64,000 nucleotides of DNA from Puniceibacterium antarcticum (lineage in GTDB: Bacteria; Pseudomonadota; Alphaproteobacteria; Rhodobacterales; Rhodobacteraceae): the NCBI RefSeq assembly GCF_002760615.1, contig NZ_AWWI01000066.1, forward strand, positions 62,001-126,000, written 5' to 3'. The notes beneath the pieces are model-generated. The model was not told where the DNA came from. It did no database searches and saw only the letters and a program-made list of their open reading frames with translations. The translations under genes were made by a program, and so were the position numbers. Below are positions 58,266 to 64,000 of the stretch, one piece after another. The stretch's first letter is position 1. Every line of letters begins with the position of its first letter.

Positions 58266-58943
58266 GTGAAATTGGCTAGACCAGAAGCAGCGCCTAAAAC
58301 TCCTTTAGCTGAAAGGCTTAGGTTGATTAGAGTGAACGCTGGCGATCTTGATCGCGAGGTAGCGGCCGCTCGATTGGGTATAGGTAAAAGCACAATTGCG
58401 CATTACGAGCGCGGCGACAGAACCCCTGATGCTGAGGTCCTAAGATCTTACAGCAAGGTGTTTGGTATTGATCTGAATTGGCTTATTTGCGGGGAATCTC
58501 TCGCACAGCGATCCGTCAAAGATGCGGATGAATTCATCCGCATACCACGTTATGACGTAGCTGCCTCTGCTGGCCCTGGAGTCGCACCAGACTCAGAGAC
58601 ACTCTCTGGCGTTATAGCGTTTGACCAAGCGTTCCTGCGCAGCCTTGGGACCGAGCCGGACAAGTGTTCTGCCATTTCCGTTAGGGGGGACAGCATGGAA
58701 CCGACAATATCTGACGGGGCTGTCATCATCATAGACCATAGTCAGGCCACCATAAAAGATGGCGGTATATACGTGCTGAATGTTGGTGATGATCTTCTGA
58801 TGAAGCGCATAAGACGGAGACTCGACGGATCAATCGAGCTAGTTTCAGATAATATTTTATGTCCAACCGAGACCATCTCCGCAGATAGTGTAACGCAGCT
58901 TCGCGTGATCGGGCGTGTGGTCTACTTTTGCAGGGAGCCATGA
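58266..58943 (+). CDS. S24/LexA-type phage repressor (CI-like)
   Basis: The protein is 225 aa from GTG 58266. Residues ~12-70 are an XRE helix-turn-helix (AERLRLIRVNAGDLDREVAAARLGIGKSTIAHYERG). Residues ~95-215 are an S24 self-cleaving domain with nucleophile Ser143 (GDSMEPT), Lys180 (LLMKRIR) and a probable Ala102-Gly103 cleavage site. RecA-stimulated self-cleavage would induce the phage after DNA damage, unlike Mu itself. No ATG and no ribosome site exist; the transcript from the operator promoter would begin about at the start codon, so the mRNA is probably leaderless. TTG 58260 and 58275 are alternatives. Confidence 0.88.
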   Translation: MKLARPEAAPKTPLAERLRLIRVNAGDLDREVAAARLGIGKSTIAHYERGDRTPDAEVLRSYSKVFGIDLNWLICGESLAQRSVKDADEFIRIPRYDVAASAGPGVAPDSETLSGVIAFDQAFLRSLGTEPDKCSAISVRGDSMEPTISDGAVIIIDHSQATIKDGGIYVLNVGDDLLMKRIRRRLDGSIELVSDNILCPTETISADSVTQLRVIGRVVYFCREP

Positions 58944-59419
58944 TGTCAGAGGTCTACGATACGCGCCTTCAATTTAGCGACAGCGAATTCGATTTGAAGG
59001 ATTACCTGCGTGAAGCGCTCGATAAATGTCCGGTCAAACTAGAGATAGACTTCGATCTCTTGGTCTCGTTTGCGGTACGTCGCTACCACGGTAACTACAT
59101 TAAGGCTCACGAGTGGAAGGGCTTGGACGAAGAGCTCGTCAATCTTATCGTTGGAAGAGCGATTTCATGGGCTTGGTCAGAGGCTCGTATAGAGCAGATC
59201 ATTGACTTGGACTTTACTCGCTGGTTTCGGTTCATCGAATTTCGCCATGACGTATGTGCTTGCTCTAAGGCAAAGGCTATGAACGCGATGGGCTTGTTTG
59301 GGCCAGAAAGTCTTGCACGAATTCCCTTAGATGGATGCTGGCTTGCACAATGCGCTTGTGAATATCGTACGATATCCAAACGAGATCTGAAGGACAGGGG
59401 CCTTGAAAACCTCTTATAG
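58943..59419 (+). CDS. Phage immunity-region protein of unknown function
   Basis: The protein is 158 aa. It starts MSEVYDTRLQFSDSEFDLKDYL and is acidic and helical with tryptophan-rich patches (HEWKGLDEELVNL, ISWAWSEARIEQI) and two cysteine pairs (VCACSK and LAQCAC). AGGGAG lies five bases before this ATG; an ATG three bases earlier overlaps the repressor stop as ATGA. Co-transcribed with the repressor, it should be made in the lysogen. Its base composition is AT-richer than the rest of the phage, like the repressor. Not recognised. Confidence 0.6.
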   Translation: MSEVYDTRLQFSDSEFDLKDYLREALDKCPVKLEIDFDLLVSFAVRRYHGNYIKAHEWKGLDEELVNLIVGRAISWAWSEARIEQIIDLDFTRWFRFIEFRHDVCACSKAKAMNAMGLFGPESLARIPLDGCWLAQCACEYRTISKRDLKDRGLENLL

Positions 59420-59428
59420 CTTAATCGA

Positions 59429-59596
59429 CTAGCTCTTCCCCTTCGCCCGCCGCATGCGCCTGATGGCCCGGTTCATTATGCGCTGGATTTCCTCGGTAAA
59501 CTCCCGATCTCGCGCTTTTAATCTCTGACGCCGCTCATAGATTACTTCAACACGTTGCTTTTCTTCGTCTTTCAGGTGGTCTTTCCATTCAGACAT
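59429..59596 (-). CDS. Small charged coiled-coil phage protein
   Basis: The protein is 55 aa: MSEWKDHLKDEEKQRVEVIY then a long basic/acidic helix ending in RRMRRAKGKS. GGGAG lies seven bases before the ATG. It converges with the immunity-region gene (10-bp gap) and diverges from dam across a 12-bp inverted repeat. It could be a nucleic-acid-binding or regulatory peptide. No family recognised. Confidence 0.5.
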   Translation of the reverse strand: MSEWKDHLKDEEKQRVEVIYERRQRLKARDREFTEEIQRIMNRAIRRMRRAKGKS

Positions 59597-59607
59597 AAAG
59601 CGTCTCC

Positions 59608-59656
59608 CACTGTACAAAACCACGATATATGCCTGTTTTCGCCATTTTGTACAGTG
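59608..59656. promoter_or_regulatory. Inverted repeat between the 55-aa gene and dam
   Basis: CACTGTACAAAA (59608-59619) and TTTTGTACAGTG (59645-59656) are perfect 12-bp arms 25 bases apart, in the divergent promoter interval. Each arm contains the palindrome TGTACA. It probably binds a dimeric regulator with two sites 37 bp apart. Confidence 0.5.
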
Positions 59657-59760
59657 TTTGGCACTTGATGGCATGAATTCGGCCAGATGCGACCGCATCA
59701 GGGCAAGACGGCCCTGCATGTTCCTGTTATGTTCCGATTATCAACATCAAGGAACCTGCC

Positions 59761-60576
59761 GTGACTGACACTCTTGAACCCGTCTCGCCCATCCGTCCAA
59801 TTGCGCCATGGTTGGGCGGAAAACGCATTCTCTCCAAACGCATATGCGCCCTGATCGACGAAATCCCGCATACCACATATGCCGAACCCTTTGTTGGCAT
59901 GGGCGGTATCTTTCTGCGCCGCACCAGGCGGCCCAGGGCCGAGGTGATCAACGACTTCGGGCGGGATATAGCCAACCTTTTCCGCATCCTGCAGCGCCAC
60001 TATCCGCAGTTTCTCGACACGCTTCGGTTTCAGCTGACGGTACGCGCCGAATTCGAACGCCTGGTGGCAACAGTGCCTGATACTCTGACAGATCTTGAGC
60101 GGGCAGCACGGTTTCTCTACCTCCAGCGCACTGCCTTTGGCGGCAAGGTCTCGGGCAAGAATTTTGGCGTGTCCGCTGACCGATCTGGCCGGTTCAACCT
60201 CACGACACTTGAGCCGATGCTGGAAGATCTGCATACCCGACTGTCCGGCGTCGTAATCGAATGCCTGGACTATGCTCAGTTCATCACACGCTACGACAAA
60301 CCAACTACGTTCTTTTACCTGGACCCGCCCTACTTCGGATCAGAGGACGATTACGGCAAGGACATGTTCAGCCGCGCTGACTTTGCCCGCTTGGCAGTCC
60401 AGCTGGCGGCGCTCAATGGCCACTTCCTGATGTCCATCAACGACACCCCCGAGATCCGCCAGACCTTTGCCGGTTTTGCCCTGGCAGAAGTCACTGCCAG
60501 ATACACGGTCGGGCCGGTATCAAGAGGGGCAGATCGATCCGAGTTGCTGGTCAACAACTTCGGCTTCAGCGGGTAA
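59761..60576 (+). CDS. dam: D12-class DNA adenine methylase (Dam-like)
   Basis: The protein is 271 aa with a GTG start and AAGGA seven bases upstream. PWLGGKR opens the fold, motif I is AEPFVGMGG (residues 41-49), a helical target-recognition insert spans ~80-175, and motif IV is DPPYFG (188-193). It transfers methyl from SAM to adenine N6, most likely at GATC; specificity is not proven. It lies at the phage left end, transcribed outward and alone. It may protect phage DNA from restriction or mark it for regulation. A strong hairpin terminator follows. Confidence 0.92.
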   Translation: MTDTLEPVSPIRPIAPWLGGKRILSKRICALIDEIPHTTYAEPFVGMGGIFLRRTRRPRAEVINDFGRDIANLFRILQRHYPQFLDTLRFQLTVRAEFERLVATVPDTLTDLERAARFLYLQRTAFGGKVSGKNFGVSADRSGRFNLTTLEPMLEDLHTRLSGVVIECLDYAQFITRYDKPTTFFYLDPPYFGSEDDYGKDMFSRADFARLAVQLAALNGHFLMSINDTPEIRQTFAGFALAEVTARYTVGPVSRGADRSELLVNNFGFSG

Positions 60577-60692
60577 GGCCGATGCCTTTGCCGTCAGGAA
60601 ATGCCCCAATTTTCGATTTCCTGACGGTCAGACCTTGGTTCAACGCCAGTACGTCTCTCATATTTAATAAGTTACTGAAATTGTTTGCTTTT

Positions 60693-60743
60693 CTCAAGGT
60701 CTGACGCAGACCTCAAGGTCTGACCGTCGCGTCAGACCTTGAG
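60693..60743. repeat. Three CTCAAGGTCTGAC repeats at 19-bp period
   Basis: CTCAAGGTCTGAC occurs at 60693-60705 and 60712-60724 in direct orientation and inverted at 60731-60743. The starts are exactly 19 bp apart. A fourth, shorter inverted copy (GTCAGACCTTG) lies at 60627-60637. The last two full copies form the dam terminator stem; the first is unexplained by that. Confidence 0.75.
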
Positions 60744-60754
60744 GTTTCAGTTTT
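60711..60754 (+). terminator. Rho-independent terminator of dam
   Basis: CCTCAAGGTCTGAC and GTCAGACCTTGAGG form a perfect 14-bp stem with loop CGTCGC, followed by TTTCAGTTTT. It would stop plus-strand transcription 300 bp before the phage end, so little readthrough is expected into the restriction gene beyond. Confidence 0.8.
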
Positions 60755-61035
60755 AAGCTTACCACGCTGCTTCAAATCACTATTTTTTGGCCTCTGAAGA
60801 GCTTCGCCTTTGCTATAAGCCTTTGGTTGCAAAAGGTTCTGCATTTGCTCACCAATGCGGCGAGATGCGCTCTTCCTGCGATTATATCGCCATGAAATTG
60901 CACCGAAACGCGCGCTTTTGTGCCAATTCTCACTGCACTTCGTCCAAATCCAAACGGGGCAATACGCCCTCTTTTTTGGCAAAATTTTATGTCACACCAA
61001 TACGTTAGCTTGGATTCCACCCTCATAGACGCTGT
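60755..61035. other. Non-coding left-end region of the prophage
   Basis: These ~280 bases are AT-rich compared with the phage average. Short frames on both strands lack ribosome sites and sensible composition. A TTTGGAC sequence on the minus strand (plus-strand 60942-60948), 94 bp from the terminal TCTGGAC site, is a candidate second transposase site L2, in line with the wide L1-L2 spacing in Mu. Confidence 0.5.
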
Positions 61036-61060
61036 GTCCAGAAGCTAGTGTCCCCCTACA
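61036..61060 (-). repeat. Prophage left end with transposase site L1
   Basis: Read inward on the minus strand the end is TGTAGGGGGACACT followed by AGCTTCTGGAC (61046 to 61036). The 11-mer and its 14-base offset from the end match the right end exactly. The host CAGTG duplication begins at 61061. Confidence 0.8.
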
Positions 61061-61065
61061 CAGTG
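61061..61065. repeat. Target site duplication CAGTG (left-end side)
   Basis: Directly follows the ACA terminus and matches 21158-21162. Its GTG (61063-61065) is the start codon of the restriction endonuclease. Confidence 0.85.
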
Positions 61066-61653
61066 CCCAGCCCATACGCAGACCTCGCCCCGGACCAGTG
61101 GGCCCAAAAGACCCAAGAATTGATTGACGAGCACCCGCTCGACCCGGACGACATCGTTGACACTGTGCTGACCTGCTGGACAGCGATCTTTGAATCACGC
61201 CTAGGCGGCAAATTCAGGATCGGACACGATATACAGCCTAAGCCCCAGATCATGGGCTTCCTGCTTCATGAGTTGATCCCCCTTGAGCTACAATCGCGGC
61301 ATGCGGGTCAATGGCGACCTGAGAAGGACAAGGTAGACAAAGACCTAGTGTACATCCCTGACTCAGGCTTGTCGGTGGAGTTAAAGACCTCCTCGCACGC
61401 CTCCCAGATTTTCGGAAACCGGAGCTACGCCCAACCGCAGCAAGGCGCAGGCAAGAGCAAGGATGGCTACTACATGACTGTGAACTTTGAGAAGTTTAGC
61501 AAGGATGGCCTGCCCAAGGTGCGGCTGGTCCGTTTCGGCTGGCTTGACCACACCGACTGGATTGGGCAGGCGGCGGCGACCGGTCAGCAGGCGCGCATCC
61601 GCCCGGGGAGTGACCGGGCGAAGCTATTGCGGCTCTACAGCAGCGCTGGCTGA
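61063..61653 (+). CDS. ScaI-like type II restriction endonuclease, promoterless after phage insertion
   Basis: The protein is 196 aa from GTG 61063 (MPSPYADLAPDQWAQKTQEL...). KDLVYIPDSGLSVELKTSS (residues ~93-111) fits a PD-(D/E)xK site (Asp94, Glu106, Lys108), and SHASQIFGNRSYAQP matches the ScaI family as I remember it (ScaI cuts AGT^ACT). The frame is intact, but the phage end lies two bases before the start; the former ribosome site is at 21142-21149. An in-frame GTG at 61048 inside the phage end has no ribosome site. Expression is therefore doubtful. It converges on and overlaps its methyltransferase gene by 19 bp. Confidence 0.8.
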   Translation: MPSPYADLAPDQWAQKTQELIDEHPLDPDDIVDTVLTCWTAIFESRLGGKFRIGHDIQPKPQIMGFLLHELIPLELQSRHAGQWRPEKDKVDKDLVYIPDSGLSVELKTSSHASQIFGNRSYAQPQQGAGKSKDGYYMTVNFEKFSKDGLPKVRLVRFGWLDHTDWIGQAAATGQQARIRPGSDRAKLLRLYSSAG

Positions 61654-62462
61654 GAAAGGGCAGCCGTGAGCCGCTCTGCCGTGAGGTCCACGTAGTCCGC
61701 GCGTATCTCAAAGCCGATAGTCTGTCGTCCGGCCCTCAGTGCAGCCTCAGCCAGCGAGCCGGAGCCCATGAAGGGATCAAGGATTACATCGCCTGGTTCG
61801 CTACACGCCCTGATTATCCGATCCACTACAGCAGTGGGGAACTGGGCGGGATGCGATGTCCGCTCCTTGGAGGCGCGGTTGCGGCCCGATGTCACCTTGG
61901 GGAACTGCCATACATCGGTCGGGTTCTTGCCGAGCGGATTGCATTTGAGCTTACCATTTTTACGCTGGTTGGGATATTTCACGTCCGGGTCACGCACGGC
62001 GTCAAGGTTGAACGTGTAGTTGTCCGGGTCCTTCACATACCAAAGAAACTTCTCGTTACGTGGCGAGAATGAGTGTTTGTTGGCCACCCCCGCACCGTAG
62101 TTCCAGACCACCTCTTGGATCATGTAGAACGGTACCCGGTCCCAGAGGAGATAGGGAATGGGGACTGCCTTTGCGCGGCCAGGGAGTGACAGGTATCCAA
62201 GGTTGAGCCAGAAAGCTCCGCTGGGCGAGGTTGCACGATGAGTAAGCTCAATCCACCTCTCGCACCAGTCGATATAGTCCCCGACCTCGCGCACCTCCTC
62301 ATAGGACTTGCCGATGTTGTAGGGTGGCGACGTTACCGTGAGCGGCACGGCTCCTTCAGGCAACTCCGACAGCAAATCCATGCAGTCGCCACGGTAGACG
62401 GCCCAGTTGTCGCCGCTCCGGTCGGGGCTTCCAAGCACCTCTCTCAATTCCTCTAAATTCAT
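61635..62462 (-). CDS. Beta-class DNA methyltransferase of the ScaI-like system (N4-cytosine or N6-adenine)
   Basis: The protein is 275 aa. Motif IV TSPPY (residues 44-48) comes before motif I DPFMGSG (229-235), the beta-class order. SPPY is the usual motif of N4-cytosine enzymes but also occurs in N6-adenine ones. Between them lies the target-recognition region (FSPRNEKFLWYVKDPDNYTFNLDAVRDPDVKYPNQRKNGK). Paired with a ScaI-like nuclease, AGTACT is the predicted target. The gene and its upstream region are untouched by the phage, so protection should persist. AAAGGA lies ten bases before the ATG. Confidence 0.9.
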   Translation of the reverse strand: MNLEELREVLGSPDRSGDNWAVYRGDCMDLLSELPEGAVPLTVTSPPYNIGKSYEEVREVGDYIDWCERWIELTHRATSPSGAFWLNLGYLSLPGRAKAVPIPYLLWDRVPFYMIQEVVWNYGAGVANKHSFSPRNEKFLWYVKDPDNYTFNLDAVRDPDVKYPNQRKNGKLKCNPLGKNPTDVWQFPKVTSGRNRASKERTSHPAQFPTAVVDRIIRACSEPGDVILDPFMGSGSLAEAALRAGRQTIGFEIRADYVDLTAERLTAALSQPALL

Positions 62463-62596
62463 TACGTCTCTGTCCTTTAAGTTGGCTTGTTTTTAAACGA
62501 TTTACATCGGGATGTCTCTAAGCGTCCTGCATCTTGTGGTCGGTCGGTCGCGCCATGCTCAGTCTTGCGCCAGTGGGCCCGGTCGCGGGCGAGGTT

Positions 62597-62725
62597 TTAG
62601 AACGCCTCGCAGAGGGCGAAGCCCGGAGCGAGGATGTAGGATGCCCAAGGGGACAGCAGCGGGAGGGCTATGACCGGTAGCAGCAGCGCGGCCCAGAGTG
62701 GGACCGCCAGCTCTCCGCCAGACAT
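62597..62725 (-). CDS. 42-aa membrane protein near the restriction system
   Basis: The frame starts MSGGELAVPLWAALLLPVIA and continues with LPLLSPWASYILAP, ending GFALCEAF. Most of it is one long or two short membrane helices. The ribosome site is weak (GAGG, 13 bases upstream). It lies 134 bp upstream of the methyltransferase on the same strand, with no other gene between. Not recognised; real but unknown is likelier than chance because of the clean hydrophobic pattern. Confidence 0.4.
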   Translation of the reverse strand: MSGGELAVPLWAALLLPVIALPLLSPWASYILAPGFALCEAF

Positions 62726-63137
62726 GTTGCATGGCGAGCCTCGGGGATATGAACAAAAAGTGAACATACGTCCGGTCTAACCCGCTGCTGTGCAGCCTGT
62801 CTAGGCTCATCACCGCCCCACGACGCGAAAAGTCATTCAACAACAGTGCCTTGTTCGAATTGCTGCGACGCGGCGCTTGCTCAGGGTAAACTCGTGATTG
62901 ACTCACTTTGAAATGCCGATGTAAATTTCAATCAGCAGCAAGCGGTCGAACCGAAGCTGCCGGGCGGGCCTTGGACGGGTCCCGAAACCATAGATGCCAG
63001 TTGGCCCCTACGGGCCGAAAACCGCCAATGGTGCCGACAAAGATCATCGCAAACATTTGCGCTGGCTTGTCGGCTTTTTTGTGCGTCCATGCCGCCCAAC
63101 CCGACTGCTAGCGCTCCAAACCAAAGGAGCCATACGG
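62726..63137. other. 412-bp intergenic region
   Basis: No gene that I can support. A plus-strand frame starting near 62908 is arginine/cysteine-rich without a ribosome site. AT-richer patches near 62745-62775 and 62890-62930 could hold promoters for the genes on either side. Confidence 0.4.
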
Positions 63138-63398
63138 ATGGCAGAACTATCCCTTGACGAAGCGCTGGACGCGCTGAACGCGGCGAGGACCTTCCTCAAC
63201 CCCGATGCTTTGTACATCTTCATCTGCGGCGACAATGAAGCTGTCGGCGTTGAATGGATACCGGACGTACCGGACGGCCTGCTGAGTGGCTACATCGCGA
63301 CGGTCGAAGCCGCCGCCGATGTCGTTACAGGCGCGATGGATGAGTTTTTCCTAACCGAGGATCACCGGGGCCGCTGGACCTTGGTCCCCTTCATCTGA
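63138..63398 (+). CDS. Hypothetical 86-aa acidic protein
   Basis: The protein starts MAELSLDEALDALNAARTFL and is acidic (net charge strongly negative) with mixed helix and strand, e.g. ALYIFICGDNEAVGVEWIP. AAAGGAG lies eight bases before the ATG. It is separated by 62 bp, holding a CGCGCC/GGCGCG hairpin, from the next gene on the same strand. Small acidic proteins on islands are sometimes DNA mimics, but nothing here proves it. Family not recognised. Confidence 0.6.
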   Translation: MAELSLDEALDALNAARTFLNPDALYIFICGDNEAVGVEWIPDVPDGLLSGYIATVEAAADVVTGAMDEFFLTEDHRGRWTLVPFI

Positions 63399-63460
63399 AA
63401 CCTCGCGCCGCCCGGCGCGGTGTTGGGCGGCGCTGCACTTCACATCATAGGAGATTCACT

Positions 63461-63910
63461 ATGGCGACCTACTGGCGCAGCGGCGAAGGCCGCAAGATCA
63501 TCGACACCACGGGCCATTGGGTTCTTGCAGTGGCGGCCCTTCGGGGTCTCACAATGTGGGACTATATCGAAGAGCGGTGTTCGCTGGCAGAGCTTGGCGT
63601 GGCGGCAGACGAGGCGGCACGGACGCTTAAGCCGCTGATCCCCGATGCCCATATCCACTACAACGAGCACGGCGGTAGCAGCCGGGTTTACGATAGCTGG
63701 GAGGAATGGTTCAGCCACCGGCTGCGCAACCGCATCTTCTATTTCTTCCACAAGCACCATCCCGATGGGGGCACCTACCGCTGCCTCGCGGAATGGCCTT
63801 TGGCAGAGCCGATGCGCCCGGGTTTGGCTGCTACAGAAAACCTAAAGGATGCGGCGACGACTGTAGTGGAAACGCCGCAGGACCCGCCGATTGCGGTGGC
63901 GGCAGAATAA
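63461..63910 (+). CDS. Hypothetical 149-aa protein
   Basis: AGGAG lies seven bases before the ATG. The protein has a short alpha/beta start (TYWRSGEGRKIIDTTGHWVLAVAALRGLTMWDYIEERCSL), aromatic- and histidine-rich middle (SWEEWFSHRLRNRIFYFFHKHHPDGGTYRCLAEWP) and a disordered C-terminus. No family recognised. It is followed by a clear terminator, so it probably forms a two-gene unit with the 86-aa gene upstream. Confidence 0.6.
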   Translation: MATYWRSGEGRKIIDTTGHWVLAVAALRGLTMWDYIEERCSLAELGVAADEAARTLKPLIPDAHIHYNEHGGSSRVYDSWEEWFSHRLRNRIFYFFHKHHPDGGTYRCLAEWPLAEPMRPGLAATENLKDAATTVVETPQDPPIAVAAE

Positions 63911-63927
63911 GCCGCCACCCCGAAAAC

Positions 63928-63962
63928 GCCGCGCCGGCTCGAACCGGCGCGGCCCATCTTTT
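63928..63962 (+). terminator. Rho-independent terminator
   Basis: GCCGCGCCGG, loop CTCGAA, CCGGCGCGGC: a perfect 10-bp stem followed shortly by TTTT. It ends the two-gene unit at 63138-63910. Confidence 0.85.
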
Positions 63963-64000
63963 CAGGCGTCTGGGGGCGGCACCAACCGCACCCCGGATAC

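Larger units (their letters stand above)
21163..61060 (-). mobile_element. Complete Mu-like transposable siphovirus prophage, 39,898 bp
   Basis: The element is bounded by TGT...ACA ends and a 5-bp duplication, with matching transposase-binding sites at both ends. Its phage-left (early) end is at 61060 and phage-right end at 21163. Content follows the B3/RcapMu plan: S24 repressor, Ner, ParB-like, MuA, MuB, DUF3164, HU, GemA, Mor, endolysin, DUF1804 and large terminase, portal plus head protein, protease, decoration, capsid, tail tube, frameshifted tail chaperone, tape measure, tip proteins, fibres. No sheath or baseplate gene of a contractile tail is present, so a long flexible tail is expected. 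All essential genes appear intact, so it may be inducible. Confidence 0.93.

Noticed and set aside
21154-59616. TGTACAGTG at 21154 and its inverse at 59608-59616 as prophage ends (38.5 kb apart)
   Set aside because: A 9-base match is expected by chance in the space searched. The flanks give no 5-bp duplication (GACCA versus AAACC), and inner transposase sites do not align. The 21163/61060 pair fits on all these points.
60713-61026. Overlapping short frames in the phage left end
   Set aside because: No ribosome sites, odd Cys/Trp/Arg-rich composition, and they run into the dam terminator repeats.
62908-63111. 67-codon plus-strand frame before the 86-aa gene
   Set aside because: No ribosome site and Cys/Arg-rich product; better read as intergenic DNA.
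1-64000. CRISPR array, rRNA operon or insertion sequence
   Set aside because: I looked for regularly spaced 25-40 bp repeats, conserved rRNA segments and IS-type transposases on reading through and saw none besides the Mu-like transposase.

Overview
The window looks like chromosomal DNA of a GC-rich alphaproteobacterium, most likely Rhodobacterales (Roseobacter group). The core genes (dtd, tadA, hemF, clpS, a DacF-type carboxypeptidase with a SPOR-like tail, a TelA/XpaC operon) and their spacing fit that group. No 16S gene is present, so the species is not identified.

Region 1 (1-21162) is mostly host backbone. It holds the end of a GntR regulator with a Gfo/Idh/MocA oxidoreductase, a PhnA-like protein, dtd with a PfkB sugar kinase, and a six-gene membrane-stress-like operon on the minus strand (29-aa membrane peptide, XpaC, TelA, DUF2927 lipoprotein, SPFH protein, zinc-ribbon protein) with a diverged second XpaC copy beside it. 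Then come rluB, tadA-rluE, hemF, a chemotaxis receptor, an SDR protein that lacks the catalytic lysine, an RsmC-like methyltransferase, clpS, a HAD phosphatase, a D,D-carboxypeptidase and tRNA-Arg(UCU). A 40-bp copy of the 5' half of that tRNA lies 136 bp upstream.

Region 2 (21163-61060) is a complete Mu-like (transposable) siphovirus prophage of 39,898 bp. I place its ends from four signals: a 5-bp target duplication CAGTG on both sides, TGT...ACA termini, the same 11-mer AGCTTCTGGAC at the same offset from both ends, and a second TCTGGAC site 22 bp further in at the right end. The phage left (early) end is at 61060 and most genes run on the minus strand. The early block has an S24-type repressor facing Ner across a dyad operator, then a ParB-like protein, MuA transposase, MuB ATPase, DUF3164, HU, GemA and Mor. 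The late block has the endolysin, terminase, a portal-head fusion, protease, capsid, a tail module with a lambda-like -1 frameshift (GGGAAAC), tape measure, gpJ, an SGNH-type tail protein and end-of-genome membrane proteins. A 24-bp dyad repeated ahead of two late blocks is a candidate Mor operator. Accessory genes sit on top of this plan: a Dam methylase, a two-helix SLATT-like membrane protein encoded antisense, a capsid-region lipoprotein, a putative Acb2/Tad1-type anti-CBASS protein, and a PBECR2-like toxin domain fused to the head protein.

Region 3 (61061-64000) is accessory host DNA. It holds a ScaI-like type II restriction-modification pair and small unknown genes. The prophage landed exactly on the GTG start of the restriction endonuclease. 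The duplicated CAGTG still supplies the start codon, but the gene's ribosome binding site and promoter are now 40 kb away at 21089-21162, while the convergent methyltransferase is intact. The lysogen may therefore be a methylase-only, restriction-silenced strain.
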